DNA from: Psococerastis gibbosa
Taxonomy: Eukaryota; Arthropoda; Insecta; Psocodea; Psocidae
Direction of reading: 5' to 3'
Assembly (NCBI GenBank): GCA_963971405.1
Contig: OZ020490.1
Location: 3,596,001-3,660,000, forward strand
DNA: 64,000 nucleotides
Shown: piece by piece, positions 41,557 through 53,296 of the stretch
How the letters are laid out: every line of letters begins with the position of its first letter
How positions within the stretch are numbered: position 1 is the stretch's first letter
Translations under genes and position numbers: made by a program
Notes under the pieces: generated by a model
The model's database searches: none
Seen by the model: the letters and a program-made list of their open reading frames with translations, nothing else
Told to the model about the DNA's origin: nothing

Positions 41557-42311
41557 TATTATCCGATTTGGATGAAACTTGGCACTAAAATGGATCATAC
41601 AAATGCCTTGATCGAGTTCGTTAACCAGCTAGATCCACTATTTAGTTATAAGATGGCGGCCGATTGAAAACTTATGTAATTCATATCTCAGTCAATATTG
41701 GTCGCAGAGGAATGAATTAAAATCTGACTGAAAGATCGTATTATTATCTACGATAATGGTAATCTATACTTTTTACGACAAATTAACGATTTCAAGATGA
41801 CGTCCAGTCAAAGTAAAAATAATTTAATAAGTAAAAGTTCATAGTCGTCATAGTTTGGAACACAAGAGTGTTTTGTGTGTTGATGTTGTGGTCGGGAAAA
41901 TAATGAAGTTTTTTTTATTTTCTATTACACATAGCGTCAGGGGCGTAAAGTTGGGCGGGGGGGGGGGGGGGCACGGTCCAACTTGCCCCCCCCCCCCCAG
42001 CTTCGAGCATTGTAAGACGTGGTTCTTACTTCGTAGTCCCCTTTGCAGCAATATGAATATAAACATTCCTTTTTTTAGCTTTGTAAAATCTACAGCTATA
42101 CTTTTCAACTATTAAAAAATGCGTAAAACTCTACAATTTTTCTATTATATTATCAATTTTTTTCTTCAATCCTGCCTGATGACGTCATAAGGTCTACTTA
42201 GTTTTGCCCCCGCCATCATTTTAAAACTTTACGCCTCTGGGTAGCGTAGAGGAAAAACAGGGTCTGCGGAATCTCCCTACTCCTGATCGGCCATAGCCGA
42301 AAGGGATTTTT
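41557..42311 (+). repeat. Direct repeat D, copy 2 (carrying a MITE)
   Basis: Collinear with copy 1 through ACACATAGCG, then a 302-bp MITE, then GGTAGCGTAGAGGAAAAACA as in copy 1. Confidence 0.85.
41938..42239. mobile_element. MITE, CAGGGGCGTAAAGTT family
   Basis: CAGGGGCGTAAAGTTGGG to AACTTTACGCCTCTG, with adjacent G and C runs. TAGCGT flanks both sides. Absent from the D copy 1 site, so its limits are fixed by comparison. Confidence 0.8.
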
Positions 42312-42466
42312 TATTTAGACACTCATTAATTATTATTACATTTGGTTTAGTATATATATTAGTATATAGTATATACATACATATTTGCTTGTGCCTGTGG
42401 CGCCCCCCCCCCCCTGGAGAAAAACCAGTGAGGACTAGATAAACTTGCCACGTAAAGCAATATAAG

Positions 42467-43294
42467 GAACCGGACCGAGTTTTTCCAATTTATCAAAATT
42501 AGTAGATAGAGAAAATGAGTAATTTAATGGTAAATAATTCTCCAGTGGTTAAATTTCCGATATCTCGGGGGGGGGGGGAAGGGTTAACCACCTGACGTCA
42601 CTGAAGGTGAGGTAAATTCTAGATAGGTCAGACCAACACATTAACATACAATACTGGTAGGGCACGCAATGCGTTTGAGGGCGGATTTTCTATCATTTTT
42701 TCAAAAAAACATTTTTTTGTACAAAACCAAATACTTTTCTGGGAAAGCAACCTGTACGATTTCGTTACTCAATTTAACAACTAAAACATATTTGAAGGTA
42801 GAAATTATCGATAGAAAGATTTCGCAGAAATATTATTTTTTAGTCATTTTTCATTAAAATTTAGTTATTTTTATTTTTTTACCCTCAGAAGCAAACTATC
42901 AAGGGGCAAGCAACCCACCGCATTTTATCAACATTAATAACAACTACAATATATGTGAATTTAAAAGAAATCGTTGGGGCCGTTTTTGGGAAATAAGTTT
43001 TTTAGACGTTTTTTTGGAGTTTTTTGAGAATAAATCCCCCCCAAATTGAGTTAGCCCCAAATAAAGAAAAATTGTTCCGAGGCATGATTTTTGTGAACCT
43101 ACGTAATTTCATCAAAGTCGACCGAGTAGTTTGCCCGGAAATCGACGCACAGACGGACAGACAGACGTTTATCGTAAAAAACACCTTTTTGGGTTCCTGG
43201 GACCTTAAAACGTGTAAATCTGTTGAAATCACGGAATCGAAAATTTCGACCGTCACAAAGCTTTCCTTATACAACGTATAAATTGGAAAGCAAT
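42467..43294 (-). mobile_element. T1 element
   Basis: Nearly full copy from GAACCGGACCGAG to AAATTGGAAAGCAA; 7 bp of the left end are missing (GAG then TTTTTCC). Confidence 0.8.
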
Positions 43295-43417
43295 ATAGTT
43301 ACTTTAGCATCAGAAATATTTCTGGGTCCGCCCTTGGCTTGGGCTGAAGCTGTGTAACCAATGTAAATGTATAGAGCATCTCATCTCATCATGTGCAAAT
43401 TACTACTTTTAACAAAC

Positions 43418-43765
43418 GCCAACGGCCTTACCGTGTTGATTCCATTAGAGCAGAACATGTTTCAAACTGCAGCAACTTGGTAGTGGGCACAGCGTTGGCA
43501 GGGGAACCTGGTGGGACATGATAACGCGCTTAGGCAGTATAAGTCGAGTCCTGGTCACCTCCGATCGTGTGACCTTACCATGTTCCCCAAGTCGTTCGGA
43601 ATCCACTATAATCAGGAGGTCCACCCTGTCAGTCAACTCCCCATTCCCCGAGGTGATAGAGTCTGCCCTTTGGGTGCCTCAAGTTAACAAACAGACTAAC
43701 TCCCCCCGCCAGGCTGACAGGGTTGCTTAAAGCAGAAATGCTGAAAGCAGGCGTTGGAAGAACAA
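43418..43765 (+). repeat. SINE-like repeat, family R1
   Basis: Full-length type with GGAAGAACAACAACAC tail. Confidence 0.75.
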
Positions 43766-43894
43766 CAACACTTTTAACAAATTTAAGCCGAAGCCGATAT
43801 TTTGAGAAATTAATTTATATTGATTAGGTAACCTAACCTGACCTAAAACTATTGTAGGTACCTACTTTTAGTACTTTTAGAAAAATTTTCCCTT

Positions 43895-44110
43895 AGTTTC
43901 ACAAAAATCATATCTCGGGCTCTTCTTTGGCTACTTCAATTTCGGAGGGTTTTACCCACGAAAAACTCAAAAAAACAGTTAAAAATATTTTCTCAAAAAC
44001 AACTCCAACGATTTCCTATAAATTCCCATAGGTTAATATGTTTATTGCAGTCCTTATATAGTAATGTAAACAAACCTCGACAGGTCCCTTACCCCTTGAT
44101 AGTTAGGTTC
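43895..44110 (+). mobile_element. T1 element, diverged middle part
   Basis: AAAATCATATCTCGGGCTC, TCTCAAAAACAACTCCAACG and ACCCCTTGATAGTTAGGTTC match the T1 centre with many changes. Confidence 0.5.
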
Positions 44111-44237
44111 TAGGGGGAAATTGAGAGCTATTGCCCTAGAGTTAACATTCGGCCGCCTCGTGTTTCCCTATTCAATAGCATTGAATGGCCTGGTCAAGAA
44201 CGGGCAGACCAATATATTATAACACAGTAATAATGGG

Positions 44238-44535
44238 CAGAGGCGTAAAGTTTTAGAATGATGGTGGGGGCAAAACTAAGTAGACCTTATGACGTCATCA
44301 GGCAGAATTTAAGGAAAAATTGAAAATATAAGAACAAAATAGTAGGGTTTTACGCATTTTAATAGTTGTAAAGTATAGCTGTAGATTTTACAAAGCTAAA
44401 AAAAAGGAATGCCTATATTCATATTGCTGCAAAGGGGAACATGAAGTATAAACCACGTCTTACAATGCTCGAGGCTGGGGGGGGGGGGGGCTTTGGGCAA
44501 GTTGGACCGCCCCCCCCCCCAACTTTACGCCCCTG
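44238..44535. mobile_element. MITE, CAGGGGCGTAAAGTT family, second copy
   Basis: CAGAGGCGTAAAGTTTTAGA to AACTTTACGCCCCTG; collinear with the 41,938 copy in the opposite orientation. Confidence 0.75.
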
Positions 44536-44730
44536 ATAATATAATGGGAAGGTACAACAGAGTGATGATACAGCAAGAAGGAAGAAAATGAGCTATCGGC
44601 AAGCACTCCTGCAAATATTTTGTTATGCAAATCAGATCTCTCAGTGTATCGCATTGTAAATTAACATAACCAGGTAATTGTAGGCGAAGGCAAGCCTGGG
44701 TCACTGGAGGTACATGGGACTGAATCCGGG

Positions 44731-44925
44731 CTGGGACGGATCCAATTAAAAAATAAATACCCAGTACCTATTTTGGTAGCTGTGGGTCAAAATAGAATAA
44801 AATTGTCTAGTAGCTATTAGATTATAACAGAATAAATTAACCTTTAACTGACTTAGGCTAATACATTTTGAGGGGCAGCTACAACGCCCCCCCCCCCCCT
44901 ACCACCTTCCGTGACTAAAATAATG
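44731..44925. mobile_element. MITE, GGACGGATCC family
   Basis: CTGGGACGGATCCAATT, an internal TAACAGAATAAATTAACC and a poly-C end near 44,890. Confidence 0.5.
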
Positions 44926-45049
44926 CATTTTTGCGACATTATTGAAGAGAAACTTAGGTTTTTCTGTCACGAAAAAGCGTTACGGCCGCTGTGTCAAAAA
45001 AAGCGTTACATGGTTACATCTCTTCCATAGACAATAGATGAATGATCTC

Positions 45050-45255
45050 TTCTTCAAGTTACAGCCGGCTGGCTGGTTGGCAGCAACATGTGGCATCGAT
45101 GCCTCCACTCCCCTCGATCCTGGCACGCCCTCTTCAGCTCCACGTATGTATTGGCTCCTACATCCTCCATCACTTGCTGTAGATACTCAGGCCCAAGTCG
45201 GCCGACACCTAGCTTTTATGCTTCCCCCTATGAGGCAGCTTACGAAGAACATAGT
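45050..45255 (-). mobile_element. LINE tail remnant next to R1
   Basis: CTGGTTGGCAGCAACATGTG in reverse matches the end of the LINE at 28,740 (GGTTGGCAGCAACTCATG); the frame is broken. Confidence 0.5.
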
Positions 45256-45430
45256 GAAGTCACATTTGGAGGTGACAGAACTTGGCACGCACGTACACTG
45301 ACTGGTAGTCTGAGCGCGTTACCAGGTCCCATCATGTTCCCCGGCCAACCCTGTGCACACTACCAAGTTTGCTGCATTTTGGAACAGACTCTAATCTAGT
45401 GTATTCAACTTGGTAAGGCCGTTGGCACTA
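45256..45430 (-). repeat. R1 repeat, partial
   Basis: GGAGGTGACAGAACTTGGCA to CAACTTGGTAAGGCCGTTGG, the reverse of the first half of R1. Confidence 0.65.
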
Positions 45431-45649
45431 TACCGGTAGTGCATTCGCATATAACATTTTTAAACTACTTTATTTGGAATCTTCTCTCCCATTTCGAAGG
45501 AAGAAACATTGCGAATCTAGCTCCTCCGAGTGGAGACATTTCCTTAAAATAGTCTAGGTTTGGTAAGCGAAGTACCTAATAGAGATTCTTGTATCTGAGC
45601 TTTGCGAGGAGCTCGCACAAAGTATATGCTCCGACTTACCGCTTATCGG

Positions 45650-45840
45650 TTTCGATGGCCAGGTGGTAACGTGCTTGTACTGGCGCGAGTTTCTACAAGC
45701 CATGCGGTCGGAGACGTGTCGCGTAACTCAACACGGGTAATAACTTCTAGAGGCAACTGAAGAGGTCAATTGGATACATCCGTTATATTGTTTGTAGGCC
45801 CTATGTGGTGAACCTTTCTTTAAAAAAAATATTTATAATA
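45650..45840 (+). mobile_element. SINE family SB
   Basis: TCGATGGCCAGGTGGTAACG, GCGGTCGGAGACGTGTCG, GAGGCAACTGAAGAGGTCAA and an A-rich tail. The head resembles a Pol III A box (TGGCCAGGTGG); no clear B box. Confidence 0.65.
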
Positions 45841-46007
45841 ATAATTATTAATATGTCTTTCTCTTTAAAATCTATACCTATTTTAAAAATGCGTAAAACC
45901 CCAGTAGGTATGTTTCTCACGGTACATTTTACAACTATTTTGCCTGAGGAGACCGCCGGCCCCCCTATTCGGAGTCATTTCAACTAGTATTGGTCTGGAA
46001 TATCCAA

Positions 46008-46190
46008 GGACGTGCGGCCCGTGCCCCAGGTTTTGATATCGGGGGGGGGGAGTCCAAAAAAAATTTGTACGTAATTTATTAATGAATTAATGGATGACTT
46101 CTTCCAACAATACAGATTTACATAAAAAATAGTTATTTCGGGGGAGTCCGGACCCCATGGACCACCCCCCTGGACACGGCCATGGGAATA
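46008..46190. mobile_element. MITE, CATGGCCGTGCCCAGG family
   Basis: GGCCCGTGCCCCAGGTTTTG on the left and CCCCTGGACACGGCCATGG on the right. The 47,100 copy is in opposite orientation. Confidence 0.55.
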
Positions 46191-46414
46191 TTTATACTTA
46201 ACTGCTGTCAAATATGAGTAAGCCCCCACTATTTTGGACCTATTTTTTAAAAAAATTTCCCGGGCGCCCTGTTTACGTTTATATGAATCTTGGGCGGCAG
46301 CCATTTTTCCCAATATCACTAATTCTTCGCAAACACACCCATATACTTTATAACCTCCCCTCGGAAAGGTCCATGGTCAGAAAGTAGAGCAGGAATCATT
46401 CTTGTAGATACATC

Positions 46415-46600
46415 GACTTCAATGGCCAGGTGGTAACGTGCTTGCACTTGTGCGAGTCTTTACGCGCCATGCGATCGGAGACGTGTCGTCAACACGGGTA
46501 AATGACCTAGCGAGGCGACTGAAGAGGTCAATCGGATACATTCATTAAATTGTTTGTATGCGATTAACCATTTTATAAATAAAAATAAATAAAAATACTG
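46415..46600 (+). mobile_element. SINE family SB
   Basis: TCAATGGCCAGGTGGTAACG, ATGCGATCGGAGACGTGTCG, GAGGCGACTGAAGAGGTCAA and ATAAATAAAAATAAA tail. Confidence 0.65.
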
Positions 46601-47099
46601 GCTTAATAAATGTATACATACTGTATATTGGTAAACCCATAATCAGAAAAAATGTAGACTAGGTACTCGGTGCATAAGGAAATTGCCAGTTACCATATCC
46701 CCTATAGATGATAGGCTGCTGTAGCTCTAGTTAACAGTTAACCTGATTTGGTTGCATAGGGGATTAGGACTTCCCATAGTCTATGCTGTAATAGATTAGA
46801 TCCTGACCTCAAGCCGAATATCGTTCCGGTACCATTTTCCTATGCGGGTATCTACTCACGTTTTCCCAGGTACCGAGCAATTGGTTAATTCAGGCCCGTA
46901 ACCAGGATTTTATTTCGGTGGGGGCTGCTGTGATCCTATTGTATGTGGTGAAATATCGCATGTCTGCAAAGTTCATTGTATCTAGTTAAAAAATTTCGGG
47001 AGTAGGGGCCGAAGCCCCCCTTGTTAAGGGCCTGGGTTACTTATTAATAAATCACTGAATCCACGAAATTTCATATTTGAACATTCGAACACACTACAC

Positions 47100-47285
47100 C
47101 ATGGCCGTGCCCAGGGGGGTGGTCCAAGGGGCCCGGATGCCCCCCCCCCCCCGTTTTATGTAAACCTGTGGGCCTATTGTTTGAAGAATTTAAATAAATT
47201 TATTTGAGTTTGAACACTGGATAGGTTTGGCCAATAAATTACGTTTAAAAAAATCTCGAAATCAAAACCTGGGTACGGTCCTATA
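47100..47285. mobile_element. MITE, CATGGCCGTGCCCAGG family
   Basis: CCATGGCCGTGCCCAGGGGG, a C-run, then AATCAAAACCTGGGTACGGT. Confidence 0.55.
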
Positions 47286-47356
47286 CTACACGTTTTTGAT
47301 CAAAGTCATAATGTCGGATAAAATATCGATAATAAATAAATAATGACCATTTCTTG

Positions 47357-49183
47357 TATTTCTAAGCCAACCTAGCGGAGTTATGGCTATATAGCCCTCT
47401 CTTACACTCAACTAGGAAAGCTCGGGACCGCTTGCTTTACATGCCCTCCGAAGCATGGCCAGGAAATGTAGCGTCAAATGACAAAAGCAGTATCACAGTG
47501 TGATAATCCGAGTCATGTGTTGATGTGATTCATGATTTGTTTTGAGTTTTGGCCAGCCATAATATTGTAAACCAACAAGGGCGGACCTAGAATTTTTTTT
47601 TGTTCTATTACTAAGCCAACCTAGCGGAGTTATGGCTATATAGCCCTCTCTTACACCCAACTAGGAAAGCTCGGGACCGCTTGCTTTACATGCCCTCCGA
47701 AGCATGTACAGAAAATGTAGCGTCAAATGACAAAAGCAGTATCACAGTGTGATAAGCCGAGTCATGTGTTGATGTTGTGATTCATGATTTGTTATGATTT
47801 TTGGCCAGCCATAATATTGTAAACCAACAAGGGCGGACCTAGAATTTTTTTTTGTTCTATTACTAAGCCAACCTAGCGGAGTTATGGCTATATAGCCCTC
47901 TCTTACACCCAACTAGGAAAGCTCGGGACCGCTTGCTTTACATGCCCTCCGAAGCATGTACAGAAAATGTAGCGTCAAATGACAAAAGCAGTATCACAGT
48001 GTGATAAGCCGAGTCATGTGTTGATGTTGTGATTCATGATTTGTTATGATTTTTGGCCAGCCATAATATTGTAAACCAACAAGGGCGGACCTAGAATTTT
48101 TTGTTGTTCTATTACTAAGCCAACCTAGCGGAGTTATGGCTATATAGCCCTCTCTTACACCCAACTAGGAAAGCTCGGGACCGCTTGCTTTACATGCCCT
48201 CCGAAGCATGTACAGAAAATGTAGCGTCAAATGACAAAAGCAGTATCACAGTGTGATAAGCCGAGTCATGTGTTGATGTTGTGATTCATGATTTGTTATG
48301 ATTTTTGGCCAGCCATAATATTGTAAACCAACAAGGGCGGACCTAGAATTTTTTTTTGTTCTATTACTAAGCCAACCTAGCGGAGTTATGGCTATATAGC
48401 CCTCTCTTACACCCAACTAGGAAAGCTCGGGACCGCTTGCTTTACATGCCCTCCGAAGCATGTACAGAAAATGTAGCGTCAAATGACAAAAGCAGTATCA
48501 CAGTGTGATAAGCCGAGTCATGTGTTGATGTTGTGATTCATGATTTGTTATGATTTTTGGCCAGCCATAATATTGTAAACCAACAAGGGCGGACCTAGAA
48601 TTTTTTGTTGTTCTATTACTAAGCCAACCTAGCGGAGTTATGGCTATATAGCCCTCTCTTACACCCAACTAGGAAAGCTCGGGACCGCTTGCTTTACATG
48701 CCCTCCGAAGCATGTACAGAAAATGTAGCGTCAAATGACAAAAGCAGTATCACAGTGTGATAAGCCGAGTCATGTGTTGATGTTGTGATTCATGATTTGT
48801 TATGATTTTTGGCCAGCCATAATATTGTAAACCAACAAGGGCGGACCTAGAATTTTTTTTTTGTACTATTACTAAGCCAACCTAGCGGAGTTATGGCTAT
48901 ATAGCCCTCTCTTACACTCAACTAGGAAAGCCCGGGACCGCCTGCTTTACATGCCCTCCGAAGCATGGCCAGAAAATGTAACTAGTAAAGGACTCGAACT
49001 AACAACCTTTCGGGAGATCATCAGAGTCCGTTCCTCTACTCTACATGTCCTGACATGTAATAAGACTCCTGACTGCTATGGTAACTATTTGTATTTGTTT
49101 GGCAAGTGTCAAGTTCATTTTTATCTAGTCTTCACTGGCTTTTCTTGCGGGGGGGGGGGGGCTTAGGTCCGCCACTAGACCTG
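47357..49183. repeat. 252-bp tandem array made from SINE SA inside a MITE
   Basis: Units begin CTATTACTAAGCCAACCTAG at 47605, 47857, 48109, 48361, 48613 and 48866, after a diverged first unit near 47,357. Each holds the SA body (reverse), TCACAGTGTGATAA and the MITE end AACAAGGGCGGACCTAGAA. The last unit keeps the SINE's tRNA part (GGACTCGAACTAACAACC) and the other MITE end (CTTAGGTCCGCCACTAG). No coding role. Confidence 0.95.
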
Positions 49184-49230
49184 CTGTCCAACTGGAAGTG
49201 AATGACAAACCCTTCCAAACTACTCAATTT

Positions 49231-50108
49231 TTGCTTTCCAATTTATACGTATAGTATAAGGAAAGCTTTGTGATGGACCAAATTTTTGATTCCTAGATTT
49301 CAACGGATTTACACGTTTTTGAGGTCCCAAGGAACCCAAAAAAGTGGTTTTTACGAAATGTCTGTCTGTCGCTCTGTCTGTCGCTTTGTCGCTCTGTCGC
49401 TCTGTCTGTCTGTGCGTCGATTTCCGGGCAAACTACTCGGATGATTTTGATGAAATTTATAATGTAGGTTTACAAAAATTATACCTCGGGACGATTTTTT
49501 TTTATTTAGGGCTATCTCAATTTGGGGGGGTTTTATTTTTAAAAAAAACTCCAAAAAACGTCAAAAAAAATTATTTCTCAAGAATGGCTCCAACGATTTC
49601 TTTTAAATTCACATAGTCGTTATTAATGTTGGCAATATGCGGGGGGTCACTTGCCCCTTGATAGTTTGCTTCTGGGGGTAAAAAAATTAAAATAACTAAA
49701 TTTTAATGAAAAATGTATAAAAAATAATTTTTCTGAGAAACCTTTCCATCGATGATTTCTACCTTCAGGCATGTTTTAGGTGTTAAATTGAGTAACGAAA
49801 CGCGGGACTGATCGCTTTCCCAAACAACTATTTGGTTTTGTGCAAAAAAATGTTTTTGAAAAAATGATAGAAAATTCACGGTCAAATGCATTGCGTGCCC
49901 TGCCATTATTGCTGTGTGGTAATTTGTTGGTCTGACCTATCTAGAATTTACCTCACCTCCAGTGATGTCAGGTGGACCCCCCCCCCCCCCCCCCCCGAGA
50001 TGCCCGTAATTTAACTATAGGAAAATTATTTATATTGAAATTACTCATTTTCTCGAGCTACTACTTGATAAATTGGAAAGCATGTTCGAGTAAACTCGGA
50101 CCGGTTCT
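49231..50108 (+). mobile_element. T1 element
   Basis: Full copy in the opposite orientation to most: TTGCTTTCCAATTTATACGT to GAGTAAACTCGGACCGGTTC. Confidence 0.85.
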
Positions 50109-50195
50109 TTGACATTGAATTAATGTGTGCTTACTTGGACACGCGAAGTAAGTGACTGACTCCAGAAACCACGTCTTTTTACAATTTTACTATTT

Positions 50196-50377
50196 CTATT
50201 GTACATTCAGAAAGCTCCACCCTCCCTGTAGCTCCAGGGCCCTCTTAAATCTATATCTTAACTTGACCCGAGCATGCTTCATTACTTCATCATCCCAATA
50301 AATAATAAGATGACTGTCACTACCAATATTTGTAACACAAATGCACCAGTCTTCATAAGCTACGGATATGTACAACA
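50196..50377 (-). CDS. Orphan terminal-exon candidate, unknown protein
   Basis: After acceptor TTTCTCCTATAG, the - strand is open to a TAG: AYEDWCICVTNIGSDSHLII, YWDDEVMKHARVKLRYRF and ELQGGWSFLNVQ. The YxDDE...K..Y...L.GG order is faintly like the end of glycoside hydrolase family 18 domains, but spacing is off. I would treat it as an unidentified last exon or a fossil. Confidence 0.3.
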
Positions 50378-50750
50378 CTATAGGAGAAAGCTGTTACGAC
50401 ATCGGTCAATCCGCAGGCTATTATCGCTTATTGTATAATGAATTCGGTTTCCCGTGGTAATTGATTTGTAATCGAGTTCTTGTTAGGGTTTGAGATGGAT
50501 AAGTTTGTCAACCTGAAAATTCAAATGGGATTCTTTGTTTTAAATCAGGAAAAGTTTGTACTTCAATTTATGGTCACAGGCACCAACTGTGTGTAAAATT
50601 TAGTTTGTCTGCAAATCTACTGGCGAATCAAACACACATTTACGATTTATTTAGGGGAGGAATTGAAAGCCCAAACTGCTCATTTTGGGAGCTGTAATAC
50701 GGTAAATGGCAAGCACTAGGCTATGTTATTAAATAAATAAATGTTGACTT

Positions 50751-50945
50751 TTGTTCTATTACTAAGCCAACCTAGCGGAGTTAGGGCTATAAAGCCCTCT
50801 CTTACACTCAACTAGGAAGACCCGGAGGCCTGCTTTACATACCCTCCGAAGCATGGCCAGAAAATCTAGTAAGTGTGGGACTCGAACTAACAACCTTCCG
50901 GGTGAAAGTTGGAGTCTGTACCACTACTCTACATGTCTTAGGCAA
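50751..50945 (-). mobile_element. tRNA-derived SINE SA, full length
   Basis: Reverse strand: ACATGTAGAGTAGTGGTACA (A-box-like), GTTAGTTCGAGTCCCACAC (B box at 50879-50887), TTTTCTGGCCATGC, CTAGTTGAGTGTAAGAGAGG and the end TTAGTAATAGAACAAAA. This is the reference copy for the family. Confidence 0.75.
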
Positions 50946-50984
50946 GCAATAGGCTATGTTATTTTAAGGTAGCCTCCCTTCTTC

Positions 50985-51480
50985 TTCTTGTAATGCCTCT
51001 TCAATCGAAGATCGGCGATCATCATGGCAATGGTAGTCATTACTAGGGAATTGTAATACCTGGGACCAAGAGTGACGCCAGGGAGGGGCAGGGGAGCCAA
51101 GCTGCTCCCCCCCCCCCCCTAGAGCCTGCTACTGCTCTACTAGGCCTATTACATGCTAAGCTATAGTCATTCTTTTACGAAACTACTATTTAAGGGGGTG
51201 GGGCCTACCTCCTGCCCCCCCCCCCCAATTTGAAATCTTGGCGTCGCCCTTGCCTGGGACACTGCTGCTCTGAAAAGGGAAGTAATGCTCTTGGGAAACC
51301 ATTGCATCAGTTTTTTCAACCAGGATGTTCTTCTTCTGCCGAGAGCCCTCCGTCCTTTTAGCTTTCCACATGCCATGTAATAATCCATGGAATACATGCA
51401 GTAGGCGATACTTTTTACTCGCCATCACAAGGCCGAGGTATGTTAATTTCCGTTTCTTAACCGCCAACAGCAAATTTGCT
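50985..51480 (-). mobile_element. LINE L2t tail split by a hAT-type MITE
   Basis: Right part reads AVKKRKLTYLGLVMASKKYR, RTEGSRQKKNILVEKTDAMV; left part is the GATCATCATGGCAATGG end. 51,067-51,252 is inserted between. Confidence 0.75.
51067..51252. mobile_element. hAT-type MITE with perfect 8-bp duplication
   Basis: CAAGAGTGACGCCAGG to CTTGGCGTCGCCCTTG, flanked by CCTGGGAC at 51059-51066 and 51253-51260. C-runs lie near both ends. Confidence 0.8.
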
Positions 51481-52056
51481 TCTGTTTCGCCTCAGAACCT
51501 CAGCATTAGGTGTGATAAGGAGGATATGGTAAGATGCATTGTATAGAGTAATCTGAAAATTTCGCAAAAGGGCCGATTGTACTCCGATCTGCTCTTAATA
51601 CATGATACAATACTTTGTAGTCTAGGGCTACCGTGCAGGAACATAAAGTAATTGTATTAGCCCAGTTTATAGAGATCAATACCCATAACGCCTACTTTAT
51701 TTAAGAGCACTGTTCCATTTTTGCCGCATAACACAGACATGGTCTGATGGACGTATTATGAGGTGCATAATTTAGAATCGTGAAGCGTGCCAAAGCAGTT
51801 AAATTGGCTCCATTTCAATGGCGCAGTCTACACCTAGGCTATACCTGAATTGATCTGTTTAATTGCTACTGCAGGTACCAAAAAAGACAGCTTATCGAGG
51901 GTCCAAGCCTCAGAATTGGTATACAATCCTTGATTAAACCGCACCGTCTTAAAATTAAATAATTTCTTGAAGTGCTTTTTTATTGGTCCTTGTCCAACGG
52001 CAACGACCCCAAGGTTTTTCCGTTCGTTATTGATACTGTTTCTGAATGACTTTTAG

Positions 52057-52200
52057 GCTATTGGCGAACAGGTGCAGGTCCTCGATGTCAACCTATACCA
52101 GCTACAAGCAATAAAGGACAAGCTGAGATTAGCTTACCACTAGCAGCTTACTACCACTGACACAATGCAAAAGGAGCTAGCCTGGCTGCAACAAGTTAGG
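52057..52200 (+). pseudogene. Possible coiled-coil fragment with an internal stop
   Basis: After a TGACTTTTAG acceptor-like site: GEQVQVLDVNLYQLQAIKDK and LRLAYH, TAG at 52141-52143, then in the same frame TDTMQKELAWLQQVRG. Heptad-like leucines continue across the stop, as in a broken gag-like or structural coiled coil. Short and unproved. Confidence 0.25.
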
Positions 52201-52610
52201 GGGGAGGGGGGGGGGGGGGGGTAGGCATGGGATATGCTAGCCTAAGGTCGGTCCGAGGCTACCATAGTAGTTAATACCGAGCTTATTTAAAAACGACCTT
52301 TTTTGTTTTGAAGGGACTGGCAAAGAATGAAAGTATACGAAAATACTTTGTGAATGATGGAATTTTTCGCGACGGGGGGGGGGGGGGGGGTCCGGAGCCT
52401 TGGATCCCCCCATAAATACGGTCTTGTCGGTCACACTAATATAATAGGGCACCGCTAGTGAGCACCTCTAGTGAGCACATAATAACAGGAAAATTGGCTC
52501 TTAAATTAACTACTTCTTTTTCAGCCCGGGCTCTTATTACAGCTCTACGGCACTGCTTCTCACACAGCTCACCTTCACGCCGTCTTCAAATCGAGGAACA
52601 TGGTCACCAT

Positions 52611-52818
52611 CAAGGGCGGATTTTGCCTCCAATTTAAGGGGGGGGGGGTCAGCGGGCAGCTTCAGTGGATTATAACAATAAAAAAAAACATTATTATTTT
52701 TAATTCCCACTGTAAGCCCAGGGCTAACTAGTGTAAGTTCATTTTATTTGCGGGGGGAGGGGGCGGGGGTGGTGTCCGGACCCTCTGACACCCCCCCCCC
52801 CCCCTAAAATCCACGCCA
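52611..52818. mobile_element. MITE, CAAGGGCGGATTTTG family
   Basis: CAAGGGCGGATTTTGCC to TAAAATCCACGCC with G and C runs inside. Confidence 0.55.
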
Positions 52819-52854
52819 TATTATTATATCCTCCAGCAACTGCTTCGTGAGACC

Positions 52855-52965
52855 ATCTTCTTCTTCATCATCATCATCATCTTTTCTATCGAAGATGGGC
52901 GATCATCGTGCCAATTTGTACCATTTGAGACTGTTGCCCAACACAGCTCTTGTTCATACTGCCTA
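52855..52965 (-). mobile_element. LINE tail remnant
   Basis: TCTATCGAAGATGGGCGATC in reverse matches the GATCGCCAATCTTCGATAGA tail end, with TTCTTC/ATC repeats as its tail. Confidence 0.5.
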
Positions 52966-53296
52966 AATATCAGGGAACTTAACTCTTACGCTGCCGCGCA
53001 CCTTTCAATTTCTTTCTTTCAATCTTATACCCATTACAACTCTATTACGTTGACTCCCACACACTTCACGTTCACACCATAACGTCTTAATATCATCATG
53101 CAAATTATCATGCCGGAGCAGGTACAGGAATGATAACTCGTTACAGGGCCTGGGGAAATGCTTCCGTAGTTCTCAGCCTACACGTACCTGCAGGCAACTA
53201 CCTACTTTATTACCTTATTACTTCAAAACCTCAGGTTTAGAATATATATATAGGTAGTACAGTTCAATGCTACAGTTTAATTAATTTTGCTTGTTT

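Noticed and set aside
47357-49183. CRISPR-like array
   Set aside because: Units repeat in full with no unique spacers; eukaryotic satellite of SINE and MITE origin.
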